37,908 bases of DNA from Saprospiraceae bacterium (GCA_020630735.1 JAHDIP010000031.1:1-37908), one strand, 5' to 3'; positions 1 through 9,717 are shown, numbered from the stretch's first letter. Notes: generated by a model not told the origin, from the sequence alone. A program made the numbers and translations.

Positions 1-840
1 TTAAGTTTTAAACTTTTTAATAAAGGTAGCATAGGTTTTTAAGTCCAATACCTTTTTCAACTCATTCCACAAAATACCGTTGAGTATTCCTTGTGGAACA
101 AAATTGGAAGCCAACCAAACTTTAAAAGAGTCGTTGCCGTAGACAATCTTTGACTTCTTTTTTTGGATGCATTGTATGACATGATCAACGATTTCTTCAG
201 GTGGAGTGGTTAAATACTTTTTCGCAAATTCTTTGCTTTCTTCTTTACGAACAATATTGGTGTCAATTCCTCCTGGATGCAAACAGTGGATGCTAATTGG
301 ACTTTCATGAAACTCTGCCATCAAAGCTTCTGTCAAACCTCTGACCGCAAATTTACTAGCAGAATAGTCAGCATTATTTGGTGGTGCAATCAATCCAAAA
401 ATACTAGAGACATTGACAATAGCACCTTCATTATTTTCTACTAATTGTGGCAAAAAGGCTTTACAGCCATAAAACACACCATAAAAATTAATATCCATCA
501 ATCGCTTATAAGCCTTTTCATCCATTAAATAAAAAGGTTTCCCCTGCCCTTCTATACCAGCATTATTGATAACGACATGTGCATTTCCAAAAACATTCTT
601 CACTTGTTCCGCAAAAGCATACATTTTCCTTTTTTCAGACACATCAAATACTTCAGCATAAAACGACTCGATACCTTCCGCTTGCAATAAAGCTTTCGTT
701 TCGTCTAATGCTTTTTCTTCATAATCATTTAATGCCACGTTTGCTCCTAAGCGACCAAAAGCAAGCGCGTAGGCACGTCCCATTCCTGAGCCTGCACCAG
801 TTATCACTACATTTTTATTCTCAAATTTTTGCATGATCAT
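1..840 (-). CDS. SDR family NAD(P)-dependent oxidoreductase
   Basis: A 279-residue classical short-chain dehydrogenase/reductase. A Rossmann cofactor motif TGAGSGMG lies at residues 14-21, NNAG at 92-95, a serine pair at 145-146, and the catalytic YxxxK as YSASK at 159-163, so the active site is complete. It should catalyse NAD(P)-dependent oxidation or reduction of an alcohol/ketone in the cytoplasm; the substrate cannot be read from sequence. The stop codon occupies bases 1-3, so the gene is complete at the window edge. ATG at 840 gives the N-terminus MIMQKF; a second in-frame ATG at 834 (MQKFENK) is an equally reasonable start. It is divergent from the secreted protein gene at 998, and the 157-nt spacer must hold both promoters. 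Confidence 0.93.
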   Translation of the reverse strand: MIMQKFENKNVVITGAGSGMGRAYALAFGRLGANVALNDYEEKALDETKALLQAEGIESFYAEVFDVSEKRKMYAFAEQVKNVFGNAHVVINNAGIEGQGKPFYLMDEKAYKRLMDINFYGVFYGCKAFLPQLVENNEGAIVNVSSIFGLIAPPNNADYSASKFAVRGLTEALMAEFHESPISIHCLHPGGIDTNIVRKEESKEFAKKYLTTPPEEIVDHVIQCIQKKKSKIVYGNDSFKVWLASNFVPQGILNGILWNELKKVLDLKTYATFIKKFKT

Positions 841-997
841 ACATTTATAGATAAACCGAATTAAACCGTTATTACAAAGATTATTAATTATTACTCTTTA
901 TCTGTCACTAACATTACAAAATTTTAACAATCATTCCATAAAATTAATATTACCTTTAATTTCTATTCTTTTTTTCACGAAATCCTAAAACTCTATA

Positions 998-3900
998 ATG
1001 AAAAAATTAGTTCTCCTTTCTCTTCCTATTTTAATCGTAGTTGGAGCATATATTACCTTTACTTCACAACAAAATCAAACACCCAATTTACCTCAACCTA
1101 CCAACGGTAAGACGACACTCAACACCCATCAAAGTGAGGATGGCGATAGCGCTGAAAAAAGACGAGGTTGGGTAGAAATGATGCACCGTGCCGCACCTGA
1201 AACCAATTGGCAATCAATAGACGATGCAACTAGGTTGGAGCAATATAAAAAGAAAAAAGCACTTCGAGAAAATCCATCTAGAAATGCTCAAGAGATTTTA
1301 GCCAATGGCAATCTCATTGGAGAATGGTTTGAGCGTGGTAGCAACAACCAATCGGGAAGTGTTCGAAAAGTAGCTTACGATAAAAACAATGATGACCTTT
1401 ATGCCATTTCCGATGGAGGTACTATTTGGAAAGGCGAAATTGATGGTTCTTCTTGGGTAGCGATGAATAAAGATTTGCGTTTTGGTCCGAAAATTTTACA
1501 ATCAACTACTAATGCATCAGGTGGTGTTCGGCTACTAGCTGCTATCGGAAAAACGGTTTATTACTCCGATGATGAAGGAGCAACTTGGAATCCCTCAACA
1601 GGGTTCAACTTTTATGATGATTGGGGAAATAACGAATACTGGAGTCATAGAGAAATGGTGGTTTTAAATGATGCTAGCAAAACAGTTTATTACTTTACCA
1701 TGACTTGGGATCCTGATCCTTGGGCAGAACGAATTTGGATATTCCGTTCTACAGATAATGGTGCTACGTTTACAAAAATACATAGCACTACTCATGGTGA
1801 ATATCGACAAGTTTCGATGTGGTCTCCTTACAATTCTTCTGAAGCATACTTCCTAGATCAAAATAGTGACCTTTACCAAATTAATGGTGCTGCGCTTACA
1901 CTTCTAAATAGTAACAACGACATTCCTGCTAATGTCAATTTACAATTGAAAGGACACCAAAATGGTTTTACGAATACCTTTTATGTCCTAGCAGAAAATA
2001 ATAAAGTGTATCGCTCAACCAATAATGGAGCAAGCTTTAATCTTCAGGGTACTACTCCTGTTGATGCCTGGAGTATGGGAATCAATGTTTCGCTCTCCGA
2101 TGCCAACGCTTTATACATGGGAGCTGTCAATAGCTATCGAAGTATAAACGGAGGCGCAAACTGGACGCTCGTCAACGAATGGTGGGAGTACTACGGTGAT
2201 GTAACAGGAAAACTACACGCCGACTTGATGGACATCACGCCTTTTCGAAAAGCAGATAATACCGAATTTACTTTAATCTCCAATCATGGTGGTTTAAGTA
2301 TTTCTTACGATAAAATGGTAACCAATACCAATATCAGTTTATCTGGTCTTAATGTCAGTCAATACTACGATGTCATCACCGATCCTTTTGATCCTAACCA
2401 CCTTTATGCAGGAGCCCAAGATCAAGGATTTCAACGTTCTGCTTTTGCAGATAATACCGATGTCGTCAATTTCGAACAACCTTGGTCGGGTGACTATGGT
2501 CATTTATCTTTAGCCAATAATGGACAAAGTATCTTTACTGTTTACCCTGGAGGTATTTTAGATTTTTATCGCTTTGCTCAAACGGAACCTTATCCTTCTA
2601 CAAGTTGGACAATGATTGGAGATGATCGAGCAGCTAATGATTGGATAATTCCTACAGCACCTACCACAAACCCTGCCTCACAAGAAGTCTATATGGCAGG
2701 TGGAAATATCAACGGTGGACCTGGTTCTTATCTCATAAAATTAACCGCTGCTAATTCGAGTCCATACACAATTACACCAGCACAATACAACTATGATTTC
2801 AAAGCAAACTCTAACACTGGAAGTGGTTTAATTGCTTCTATCGAAGCTTCTGAAATTGATGCAGGAAGATTGTATGTAGGTACAAGTGATGGTTCGTTTT
2901 TCTATAGTAATAATGATGGAAATAACTGGACGAAGTCGTCTAGTTTTACAGGACCTGGACAACATTGGTTATATGGCTCTACGATTTTAGCCTCTAAGCA
3001 AACACCAAATTTAGTTTACTTTGGTGGTAGTGGATATTCTAACCCTGCTGTCTATGTTTCTACAAATGGTGGACAAAATTTTTCGCCAATGGATAATGGA
3101 TTACCAAATACTTTGGTCTATGAATTGGCAGCTAATACTGACGAAAGTTTACTTTTCGCTGCTACAGAAGTAGGACCATTTGTATATGTTGTGGCAGAAG
3201 GTACATGGTACGATATGCGAGGACTCAATGCTCCACAGCAAGTTTATCATTCTGTAGAATTTGTTGAATCGAGTAATACCGTTCGTTATGCAACTTATGG
3301 TCGTGGTGTTTGGGATTTTGCCATTCAGCCTTTGCTCGGTTGTGAAGTTCCTAATAATGTTGCTGCAACTGTTATCAGTGGAAATGTACTTCGACTTACT
3401 TGGGATGCTGCTGCCAGTGCAGAACGATATAGAATTCGTTATAGAGAGCTAGGTGGAACTTGGACGGAGAAGCTAACAGCTTCTACCGAAACCTTCCGCT
3501 TCCTAAACGGTCTTATACCATCAACAAGCTATCAATATCAGATCAAAACACTTTGTGCTGCTAGTAATTCTGTTTGGTCACCAACTTATACTATTGCTAC
3601 GAGTGCATTCAAATGCGATTTCCCAGAAAGCTCATCCGAAACTAACCTTACTGCTTCTACCGCTACTGTAAGCTGGCCATCCGATCCTGATGATTTAAAA
3701 TATAAGTTAAAGTATCGTCCTGATTTAGGTGGTAATCCTTGGATTGAACTAAACTTTGAAGGTTCTATTAAAAACCTTAGTGGCTTAAATGCAAGTACCT
3801 TATACAAGTACAAGCTAAAAACTAAATGCGCAGGTGGCTGGACGAACTGGAATAGCAATGCTTTTTTTAGCACTAGCACTTTTGTAAATACAGATGTGAA

Positions 3901-4153
3901 TGCTCGAAAAACTGCTACAATAGATGTCAATATTTATCCGAATCCAGTTACAGACTTTTTGACAGTTGAGCTAGATAGTGATAAGGTAGAAGCAATAACT
4001 ATACATGATATCAATGGTCAGATGAAACGACGAATCATTAGCATAAATGATAGAAAAGAAATTGATGTTAGTGAATTGCCAACGAGTACGTATTATCTCA
4101 CGATTGTTATGAAGGATCATAGCTTGGTAAGCAAAAGCTTTGTCAAAAATTAA
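998..4153 (+). CDS. T9SS-sorted secreted Asp-box (VPS10/sialidase-like propeller) protein with two FN3-like domains, copy 1
   Basis: A 1051-residue secreted protein. A hydrophobic signal segment (MKKLVLLSLPILIVVGAY) starts it. The bulk carries many Asp-box motifs (SxDxGxTW/F), for example YSDDEGATW, RSTDNGATF, YRSTNNGASF, YSNNDGNNW and STNGGQNF, typical of VPS10/sortilin- or sialidase-type beta-propellers. Two fibronectin-III-like domains follow (about 781-870 and 872-966), each opening with a conserved Cys. The last ~75 residues, from IYPNPV, are a type IX sorting domain, so the protein should cross the outer membrane by T9SS and be released or attached to the surface. No hydrolase active site was recognised, and binding or adhesion is only an inference. 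Its closest relative is the next gene, with matching domains along the whole length, so the pair arose by tandem duplication. Confidence 0.85.
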   Translation: MKKLVLLSLPILIVVGAYITFTSQQNQTPNLPQPTNGKTTLNTHQSEDGDSAEKRRGWVEMMHRAAPETNWQSIDDATRLEQYKKKKALRENPSRNAQEILANGNLIGEWFERGSNNQSGSVRKVAYDKNNDDLYAISDGGTIWKGEIDGSSWVAMNKDLRFGPKILQSTTNASGGVRLLAAIGKTVYYSDDEGATWNPSTGFNFYDDWGNNEYWSHREMVVLNDASKTVYYFTMTWDPDPWAERIWIFRSTDNGATFTKIHSTTHGEYRQVSMWSPYNSSEAYFLDQNSDLYQINGAALTLLNSNNDIPANVNLQLKGHQNGFTNTFYVLAENNKVYRSTNNGASFNLQGTTPVDAWSMGINVSLSDANALYMGAVNSYRSINGGANWTLVNEWWEYYGDVTGKLHADLMDITPFRKADNTEFTLISNHGGLSISYDKMVTNTNISLSGLNVSQYYDVITDPFDPNHLYAGAQDQGFQRSAFADNTDVVNFEQPWSGDYGHLSLANNGQSIFTVYPGGILDFYRFAQTEPYPSTSWTMIGDDRAANDWIIPTAPTTNPASQEVYMAGGNINGGPGSYLIKLTAANSSPYTITPAQYNYDFKANSNTGSGLIASIEASEIDAGRLYVGTSDGSFFYSNNDGNNWTKSSSFTGPGQHWLYGSTILASKQTPNLVYFGGSGYSNPAVYVSTNGGQNFSPMDNGLPNTLVYELAANTDESLLFAATEVGPFVYVVAEGTWYDMRGLNAPQQVYHSVEFVESSNTVRYATYGRGVWDFAIQPLLGCEVPNNVAATVISGNVLRLTWDAAASAERYRIRYRELGGTWTEKLTASTETFRFLNGLIPSTSYQYQIKTLCAASNSVWSPTYTIATSAFKCDFPESSSETNLTASTATVSWPSDPDDLKYKLKYRPDLGGNPWIELNFEGSIKNLSGLNASTLYKYKLKTKCAGGWTNWNSNAFFSTSTFVNTDVNARKTATIDVNIYPNPVTDFLTVELDSDKVEAITIHDINGQMKRRIISINDRKEIDVSELPTSTYYLTIVMKDHSLVSKSFVKN

Positions 4154-4196
4154 AGTACTATTGCCATCTTTCTATTTTGAAAATAGAGAATAAAGG

Positions 4197-4240
4197 AGCT
4201 AAGAGGGAATGTTTTCATTGAAAAGCATTCCCTCTTAGCT
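4197..4240 (+). terminator. Hairpin after the first Asp-box gene, probable terminator
   Basis: Perfect 15-bp arms (4197-4211 and 4226-4240, agctaagagggaatg and its complement) start 44 nt after the stop codon. Complementary TTTT and AAAA runs inside the loop extend the stem. The tract after the hairpin is only moderately T-rich, so termination is likely but may be leaky into the paralogue downstream. Confidence 0.6.
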
Positions 4241-4320
4241 TTACAAATGTTTTCCTATCTTTACATAGCTCTTATCCGAACATAAAAAATAACAATTCAA
4301 TTTTTATCAAAACTAAAACA

Positions 4321-7300
4321 ATGAAAAATATAGGTATCCTATCTTTTTGCATCCTAATTATGCTAGCATTATGTTTTGTTTACTGTCAACAACAGGATAA
4401 AAAAATTGAATTAGCCCAACCAAAATCTTATCAAGTAGAAGAAGGAGACAATACAGAAAATCGAGAAAATTGGTTAGAAACAATTCATCGTGCAGCTCCT
4501 GGTACAAACTGGCAAGCTATCGACAATACCACTCGACTTGAACAATACGAACGAAAAAAAACACTTAGAGGAAACTCTTCTAGAAATGCCCAAGAAGTTT
4601 TAGCCAATGGAAATTTAGTCGGAAAATGGTTTGAGCGAGGAAGTAATAACCTATCTGGTAGCATTCGAAAAGTAGCTTACGATAAAGATAAGAATATCGT
4701 CTATGCCATATCGGATGGAGGTACTATTTGGCAAGGTAATTTAGATGGTTCTTCTTGGACGCCCAAAAACGAAGACTTGCGTTTTGGTCCTAAAATTTTA
4801 AAGCTTACTACTAACGCTGCTGGTACAAAACGCTTACTTGCGGCAATTGGTAAAACAGTTTATTATTCCGATGATGAAGGCCTAACTTGGGATGCTTCGA
4901 CTGGTTTCAATTTCACTACAACTTGGGGAGATAACGAAAATGCAAGTAAAAGAGATATGGTCATTCTTAATGATGCCAACAAAACGATTTACTACTATAC
5001 CAATTATTCGGAAGGTAGTAGTGGAGGCGAACGAGTTCAGCTATTCCGTTCTATAGATAATGGAACAACTTTTACAAAAATATTTGGCACAACACATAAT
5101 AAGTATAACCAAGTTTCGATGTGGTCTCCTCATAATTCTTCAGAAGCTTACTTCCTAGATCGAAATAGTGATCTTTACCAAATCAATGGTGCATCACTTA
5201 CACTCTTAAACAGTAATGATGATATATCTGCTGGCTTTAATCAACAGCTCGAAGGTCATAAAAGCGATTCGATTACAACCTTCTATGTTTTAACAGCTCA
5301 ACATAAATTATATCGCTCAACTGACAATGGAGCAAACTTCGACTTTATAGGCACTACTCCTAATACCACATTTAGAGTCGGTATAGGTGTTTCACTTTCT
5401 GATGCCAATACACTTTACACGGGTGAAGTCTATAGCTATCGCAGTACGGATGGTGGACTTAGCTGGACAGTAGTTAACGATTGGCGTGATTACTATGATG
5501 ATCCGTTACATAAAATTCACGCTGACATCATGGATTTTAGTTCTTTCAAAAAAGCTGATGGTACAGAATTCACCCTAATCTCCAATCATGGTGGTTTGAG
5601 TATTTCGTATGATAAAATGCTTACAAATACCAATATTGGTTTAGCTGATCTTAATGTTAGTCAGTACTACAATTCTATAACCTCACCTTCAAATCCTGAT
5701 ATGTTATATGCTGGCTCACAAGACCAAGGATGGCAACGTTCTTTTGCTGCTAATAATTCTACAGTTCTAGATTTAGAACAAGCTAGGCGAGGTGACTATG
5801 GTTATCTAACTTTAGTCAATAATGGGCAAAGCCTTTTCATGGTATATCCTGGTGGCACTTTAAATTTTTACCAATATCCAACATCTCAAGTCTATCCGTC
5901 ATCTAGTTGGGAATTACCAGGTCTTGATCGTCCCGCGGGAGATTGGATTATCCCTATCGAAGCGACTACTAATACAGCGTCTCTAGAAGTCTACATGGCT
6001 GGTGGAAATATAAGTGGCAATTCGGGTTCTTATTTAATAAAATTAACCGCATCTATTGATCCAGATACCATTACACCTTTTCAATATAATTATAATTTTA
6101 AAACAAACTCTACTACGGGTACTGGTTTAATTGCCTCTATCGAAGCATCCGAAATAGATGTAGGTAGGCTTTATGTTGGTGCAAGTGATGGTTCTTTTTT
6201 TTATAGTAATGATAATGGCAATAGTTGGACAAAGTCGTCAAGCTTTGACGATCCCAGCCAAAGTTGGTTATACGGAGCTACTATAGTTGCTTCAAAACTA
6301 ACACCTGATTTAGTTTACTACGGAGGGAGTGGGTATTCCAATCCCGGTGTGTATGTTTCTACCAATGGAGGTCAAACATTTACGCCTATGACTAATGGTT
6401 TACCAAGCACCGTCGTATACGATTTAGCAACTAACAATGACGAAAGTTTACTCTTTGCAGCGACTGATGTTGGTCCTTATGTCTATGTCTTTGCAGAGGA
6501 TACTTGGTACGATATGCGTGGGCTCAATGCTCCCCAACAAGTTTACCGTTCAGTAGAATTTGTTGACTCTAGTAATACGGTACGTTTTACTACCTTTGGT
6601 CGAGGTATTTGGGATTTTGCGATTCAAACTTTACTGGGTTGTGCCGAGCCTTGCAATATTTCAGCTTCTGTTATTAGTGGAAATGTACTTCGACTTTCTT
6701 GGGATGCTGCCGCTAGTGCAGAACGATACAGAATTCGATATAGAACAATAGGTGGAACTTGGATAGAAAAATTAACAGCTAGAGACGAAACATACCGTTT
6801 CCTTAATGGACTAACAGAATCGACAACTTATGAATACCAAATCAAAACACTTTGTGTTGCTGCTAACTCTGTTTGGTCTCCTATATTTACCATTAGCACG
6901 AGCACTTACAAATGCGATTTCCCCGAAAGCTCTACAGCCGATAATCTTAGTGCCACTACTGCAAGCATAAGTTGGTCACCTGATCCTGATGATTTAAAAT
7001 ACAAACTAAAGTACAAAGCTGATGAAGGACAAAATGCTTGGATCGAATTAAATTTTGTAGGTCCAAACAAAAATATTTCAGGCTTAAATGCAGGTACTTT
7101 ATATAAATACAAACTAAAAACCAAATGTGCTGGCGGCTGGACAAACTGGAATAGCAATGCCTTTTTTAGTACCAGTAACTTTGTAAATACAGATATAAAT
7201 GCTCGTGCGACCAATTTCACAAACATCAAGACTTATCCAAACCCTGTAAATGATCTATTGACGATAGAGCTAGATAGTGAAAAAGTAGCAGCAATCACCA

Positions 7301-7452
7301 TCCATGATATCAATGGTCAACTGAAAAAACAAATCATTACGATAAATGATACCCAACAAATTGATGTAAGTATGTTACCACCAAATACTTATTATCTAAG
7401 TATTGTCATGAAAGATCATAGTTTAGTTAGCAAAAACTTTATCAAAAAATAA
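4321..7452 (+). CDS. T9SS-sorted secreted Asp-box propeller protein with two FN3-like domains, copy 2
   Basis: A 1043-residue paralogue of the preceding gene with the same order: signal peptide, a conserved region around HRAAPGTNWQAIDNTTRLEQ, Asp-box propeller repeats (YSDDEGLTW, RSIDNGTTF, YRSTDNGANF, YRSTDGGLSW, YSNDNGNSW), two Cys-initiated FN3-like domains, and a C-terminal sorting domain starting at TYPNPV. The export route should be T9SS. Identity to copy 1 is high across the whole chain and highest in the FN3 and sorting parts; differences cluster in the first ~50 residues and in loops between blades. A TATCTTTA box (4256-4263) resembles the Bacteroidota -7 element, which suggests independent transcription. 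Ligand and activity are unknown. Confidence 0.85.
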   Translation: MKNIGILSFCILIMLALCFVYCQQQDKKIELAQPKSYQVEEGDNTENRENWLETIHRAAPGTNWQAIDNTTRLEQYERKKTLRGNSSRNAQEVLANGNLVGKWFERGSNNLSGSIRKVAYDKDKNIVYAISDGGTIWQGNLDGSSWTPKNEDLRFGPKILKLTTNAAGTKRLLAAIGKTVYYSDDEGLTWDASTGFNFTTTWGDNENASKRDMVILNDANKTIYYYTNYSEGSSGGERVQLFRSIDNGTTFTKIFGTTHNKYNQVSMWSPHNSSEAYFLDRNSDLYQINGASLTLLNSNDDISAGFNQQLEGHKSDSITTFYVLTAQHKLYRSTDNGANFDFIGTTPNTTFRVGIGVSLSDANTLYTGEVYSYRSTDGGLSWTVVNDWRDYYDDPLHKIHADIMDFSSFKKADGTEFTLISNHGGLSISYDKMLTNTNIGLADLNVSQYYNSITSPSNPDMLYAGSQDQGWQRSFAANNSTVLDLEQARRGDYGYLTLVNNGQSLFMVYPGGTLNFYQYPTSQVYPSSSWELPGLDRPAGDWIIPIEATTNTASLEVYMAGGNISGNSGSYLIKLTASIDPDTITPFQYNYNFKTNSTTGTGLIASIEASEIDVGRLYVGASDGSFFYSNDNGNSWTKSSSFDDPSQSWLYGATIVASKLTPDLVYYGGSGYSNPGVYVSTNGGQTFTPMTNGLPSTVVYDLATNNDESLLFAATDVGPYVYVFAEDTWYDMRGLNAPQQVYRSVEFVDSSNTVRFTTFGRGIWDFAIQTLLGCAEPCNISASVISGNVLRLSWDAAASAERYRIRYRTIGGTWIEKLTARDETYRFLNGLTESTTYEYQIKTLCVAANSVWSPIFTISTSTYKCDFPESSTADNLSATTASISWSPDPDDLKYKLKYKADEGQNAWIELNFVGPNKNISGLNAGTLYKYKLKTKCAGGWTNWNSNAFFSTSNFVNTDINARATNFTNIKTYPNPVNDLLTIELDSEKVAAITIHDINGQLKKQIITINDTQQIDVSMLPPNTYYLSIVMKDHSLVSKNFIKK

Positions 7453-7474
7453 AACATAGTAACATTTTATTTAC

Positions 7475-7482
7475 TATTTTTG
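7475..7482 (+). promoter_or_regulatory. TAnnTTTG-type -7 box upstream of the patatin gene
   Basis: TATTTTTG matches the Bacteroidota -7 consensus TAnnTTTG exactly and lies 84 nt before the start codon at 7567. No TTG is seen at the usual -33 distance, so this is a half-match only. Confidence 0.35.
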
Positions 7483-7566
7483 ATTTTCAAGTATCTACTA
7501 CTTACCGAAATTCGGTTTAAGGATAGTAGACCTGCTCTAGCAATTATTAATCGGTAATAAGATAGT

Positions 7567-9339
7567 ATGAACTTAGAATACTTCACAGAAAACAAGCGCA
7601 TTCTTAGTATAATTGAAGATCTAAACGATTATAAAGAACGAAATGGTTTAGTCGTTTCTGATATTATTGATGATAAGGGCTTCCAATATGTAGACCTTGT
7701 GCAAGAAGGGGGCGGTATGCTTGGTATCGCACTGATGGGCTATACTTATGTGATGGAACAAATGGGCATCCGTTTCCTTAGTTTGGCAGGGACTTCGGCT
7801 GGAGCAATCAATACTGTACTTATGGCTGCTGCGGATAAACCTGGTGAAGTTCGATCTACCAAGATCATCGAGCTACTGGCTAAAACTGATTTGGGTCAAT
7901 TTATAGATGGCGATGATGATGTAAAAGACTTTATCGATGTATTCAACCAGAAAGAAAATGAATATAACGACCTAATCAGACCTTTTTATTTAGCTTTAAA
8001 AGGAGGACAAGTAGTTGATAATTTAAAAGAGGACATGGGGTTAAACCCTGGGACCGTTTTTCAAGAGTGGTTAGAAAAAAGCCTCGCTGGTTTTAATGTG
8101 ACCAATATCAATCAGTTAGAAAGTAAAATGAATAGCTTTGTTCCTTCTATAAGAATAAGGAATGGTGCACACAAAAATAGTCGATTCATTCAAGCAAAAT
8201 TAGCCATCATTGCTGCCGATTTGACAACCGAAACTAAAGTCGAATTTCCCGATATGGGGCACCTCTATTTTAGAGATCCTAGAAGTGTAAACCCTGCATA
8301 TTATGTTCGGGCGTCGATGTCGATTCCTGTTTTTTTTCACCCTATTATACTTAGCGATTTACCAGACGACAAAGAAACCAAAATAGAATGGGAAAAAGAT
8401 CCACGTTCACGCTACAAAGGTCCTCACCCTGATGAAGTTATTTTTGTAGATGGAGGCGTCATGTCCAATTTCCCAATAGACGTTTTTCATAAACATGATT
8501 CGATTCCTAACCGCCCTACTTTTGGTGTAAAAATAGGCTTAGATAGAGATCATAAAAATGATATACATACCTTTACTAACTTATTATTTTCGACTTTCAA
8601 TGCTGCTCGCCAAATGCGAGATACCGACTTTATTTTAAAGAATCCTGACTACGAAAAACTGGTGTGTAATATTGACTTTGGTAATCATCATTGGTTAGAC
8701 TTCAATATGTCTTTTGAAGATAAATTAGATCTATTTTATAGAGGTGCTAAAACCGCAGCGAACTTTCTGAAAAATTTTAAATGGGATGAGTATAAAAGTA
8801 TTCGCAAACGCCGATTACGTGATATTGCTGATATGATTATGGGACGCCCAACAGATTATTATGAAAGTACGCTTGATCGTGCAGCCAAAGTTCGTAAACT
8901 TGAAATTAGTACCAATGAATATAATTCCTTGATCAAGCGTCTTCGTTCGATGGAAAATTATGATATGGATTATAATTTACTTTGGGTCGATGATAAAGAT
9001 GGAAACGATCTGAAGGAAAAAGAAATACTCCGTTCCATTGGTGTCAAAATTGATTTAGCGATGAACTCTGCTGAAGCCTTAACTAAAATGAAAGCGAAAG
9101 AATATGATCTCCTTATTTCAGATATCCGACGAGAAGGTAATGATAAAGAAGGTTTAGATTTTCATAAAAAACTTATCGAACTAAAAAACACGATTCCTCT
9201 TATTTTTTACATCAGTGATTTTGACAAAGAAAGAGGAACCCCACCCCAAGCATTTGGCATCACCAATTCTCCATATGACTTAATTCATTTAGTGATTGAT
9301 ATTTTGCAACGCTGTACACCAAAGAAGAAAACCGTTTAA
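7567..9339 (+). CDS. Patatin-like phospholipase with C-terminal receiver-like domain
   Basis: A 590-residue protein without a signal peptide, so cytoplasmic. Residues ~40-400 form a patatin lipase domain: glycine-rich oxyanion motif EGGGMLG (47-53), nucleophile elbow GTSAG with Ser77, and the dyad Asp295 in DGG. It should hydrolyse acyl esters of phospholipids or related lipids. The usual Arg of GGGxRG is Leu52 here. Residues ~467-583 look like a response-regulator receiver domain: acidic pair Asp475-Asp476 (LLWVDD), candidate phospho-acceptor Asp519 (LLISDI) and Ser550 at the switch position. The conserved Lys before Pro is apparently Ser568 (NSPY), so phosphorylation may be altered or lost. 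A charged linker (410-460) joins the domains. The layout suggests a lipase gated by a signalling input. No sensor kinase gene is nearby. Confidence 0.88.
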   Translation: MNLEYFTENKRILSIIEDLNDYKERNGLVVSDIIDDKGFQYVDLVQEGGGMLGIALMGYTYVMEQMGIRFLSLAGTSAGAINTVLMAAADKPGEVRSTKIIELLAKTDLGQFIDGDDDVKDFIDVFNQKENEYNDLIRPFYLALKGGQVVDNLKEDMGLNPGTVFQEWLEKSLAGFNVTNINQLESKMNSFVPSIRIRNGAHKNSRFIQAKLAIIAADLTTETKVEFPDMGHLYFRDPRSVNPAYYVRASMSIPVFFHPIILSDLPDDKETKIEWEKDPRSRYKGPHPDEVIFVDGGVMSNFPIDVFHKHDSIPNRPTFGVKIGLDRDHKNDIHTFTNLLFSTFNAARQMRDTDFILKNPDYEKLVCNIDFGNHHWLDFNMSFEDKLDLFYRGAKTAANFLKNFKWDEYKSIRKRRLRDIADMIMGRPTDYYESTLDRAAKVRKLEISTNEYNSLIKRLRSMENYDMDYNLLWVDDKDGNDLKEKEILRSIGVKIDLAMNSAEALTKMKAKEYDLLISDIRREGNDKEGLDFHKKLIELKNTIPLIFYISDFDKERGTPPQAFGITNSPYDLIHLVIDILQRCTPKKKTV

Positions 9340-9390
9340 GTATAAGTAATTTGGAGTAATTCTATTTTCACTCCAAGTAAAACTATTACA

Positions 9391-9693
9391 ATGAACTTAA
9401 TAGAACAACTCAATGCTGGAAATATAAAATTAGTTTTAGATCAAATACTAGGATTTTCTTTGGATCAAGATTTATTAAACCATGCAAAAGCATTACGATC
9501 AAGACATCTATTGGCTAAAAGTAAGCTTGAAAAAGGAAAGATTGACAGAAATAAATGCAGCTTGGTACGAAAAAGTAAAAGACTATCTACGATACACTCC
9601 TCAACCAAATATGGATTAAGTTTTACAGAAATTAAACGAATAATAGCTTGTATCTATTCTGATGTTTACCTTCTTGACTTAAACTTAGAGTAG
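9391..9693 (+). CDS. Small protein of unknown function, possibly frameshifted; N-terminus resembles effector-associated domains
   Basis: A 100-residue reading frame 51 nt after the patatin gene and ending before a strong terminator, so probably in the same transcript. The first ~50 residues (MNLIEQLNAGNIKLVLDQIL, then ALRSRHLLAKSKLEKG) are helical and loosely recall small effector-associated adaptor domains with an R-x(n)-G-x-I core; this is pattern memory only. After the run gaaaaagg near 9529 the frame becomes rich in Lys/Ser/Ile, whereas the alternative frame reads ERLTEINAAWYEKVKDYL before a stop at 9617-9619 and looks more protein-like. A one-base indel, or a shorter second gene starting at ATG 9482 (45 codons), would both explain this. 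The C-terminal half should be treated as unreliable. Confidence 0.45.
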   Translation: MNLIEQLNAGNIKLVLDQILGFSLDQDLLNHAKALRSRHLLAKSKLEKGKIDRNKCSLVRKSKRLSTIHSSTKYGLSFTEIKRIIACIYSDVYLLDLNLE

Positions 9694-9717
9694 TATTGTT
9701 TAATATTTTACGAATTA

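Noticed and set aside
3586-3930. Opposite-strand frames inside the two Asp-box genes (also 6906-7229)
   Set aside because: They are mirror frames of the FN3-coding region and recur in both paralogues only because the sense sequence is conserved.
7501-7566. Sequence ttaccgaaattcggttta resembling the flank of repeat copy B (taccggtattcggttt at 29811-29826)
   Set aside because: Only about 20 nt are similar and the match does not continue into the 72-bp repeat core, so a third decayed copy is not supported.
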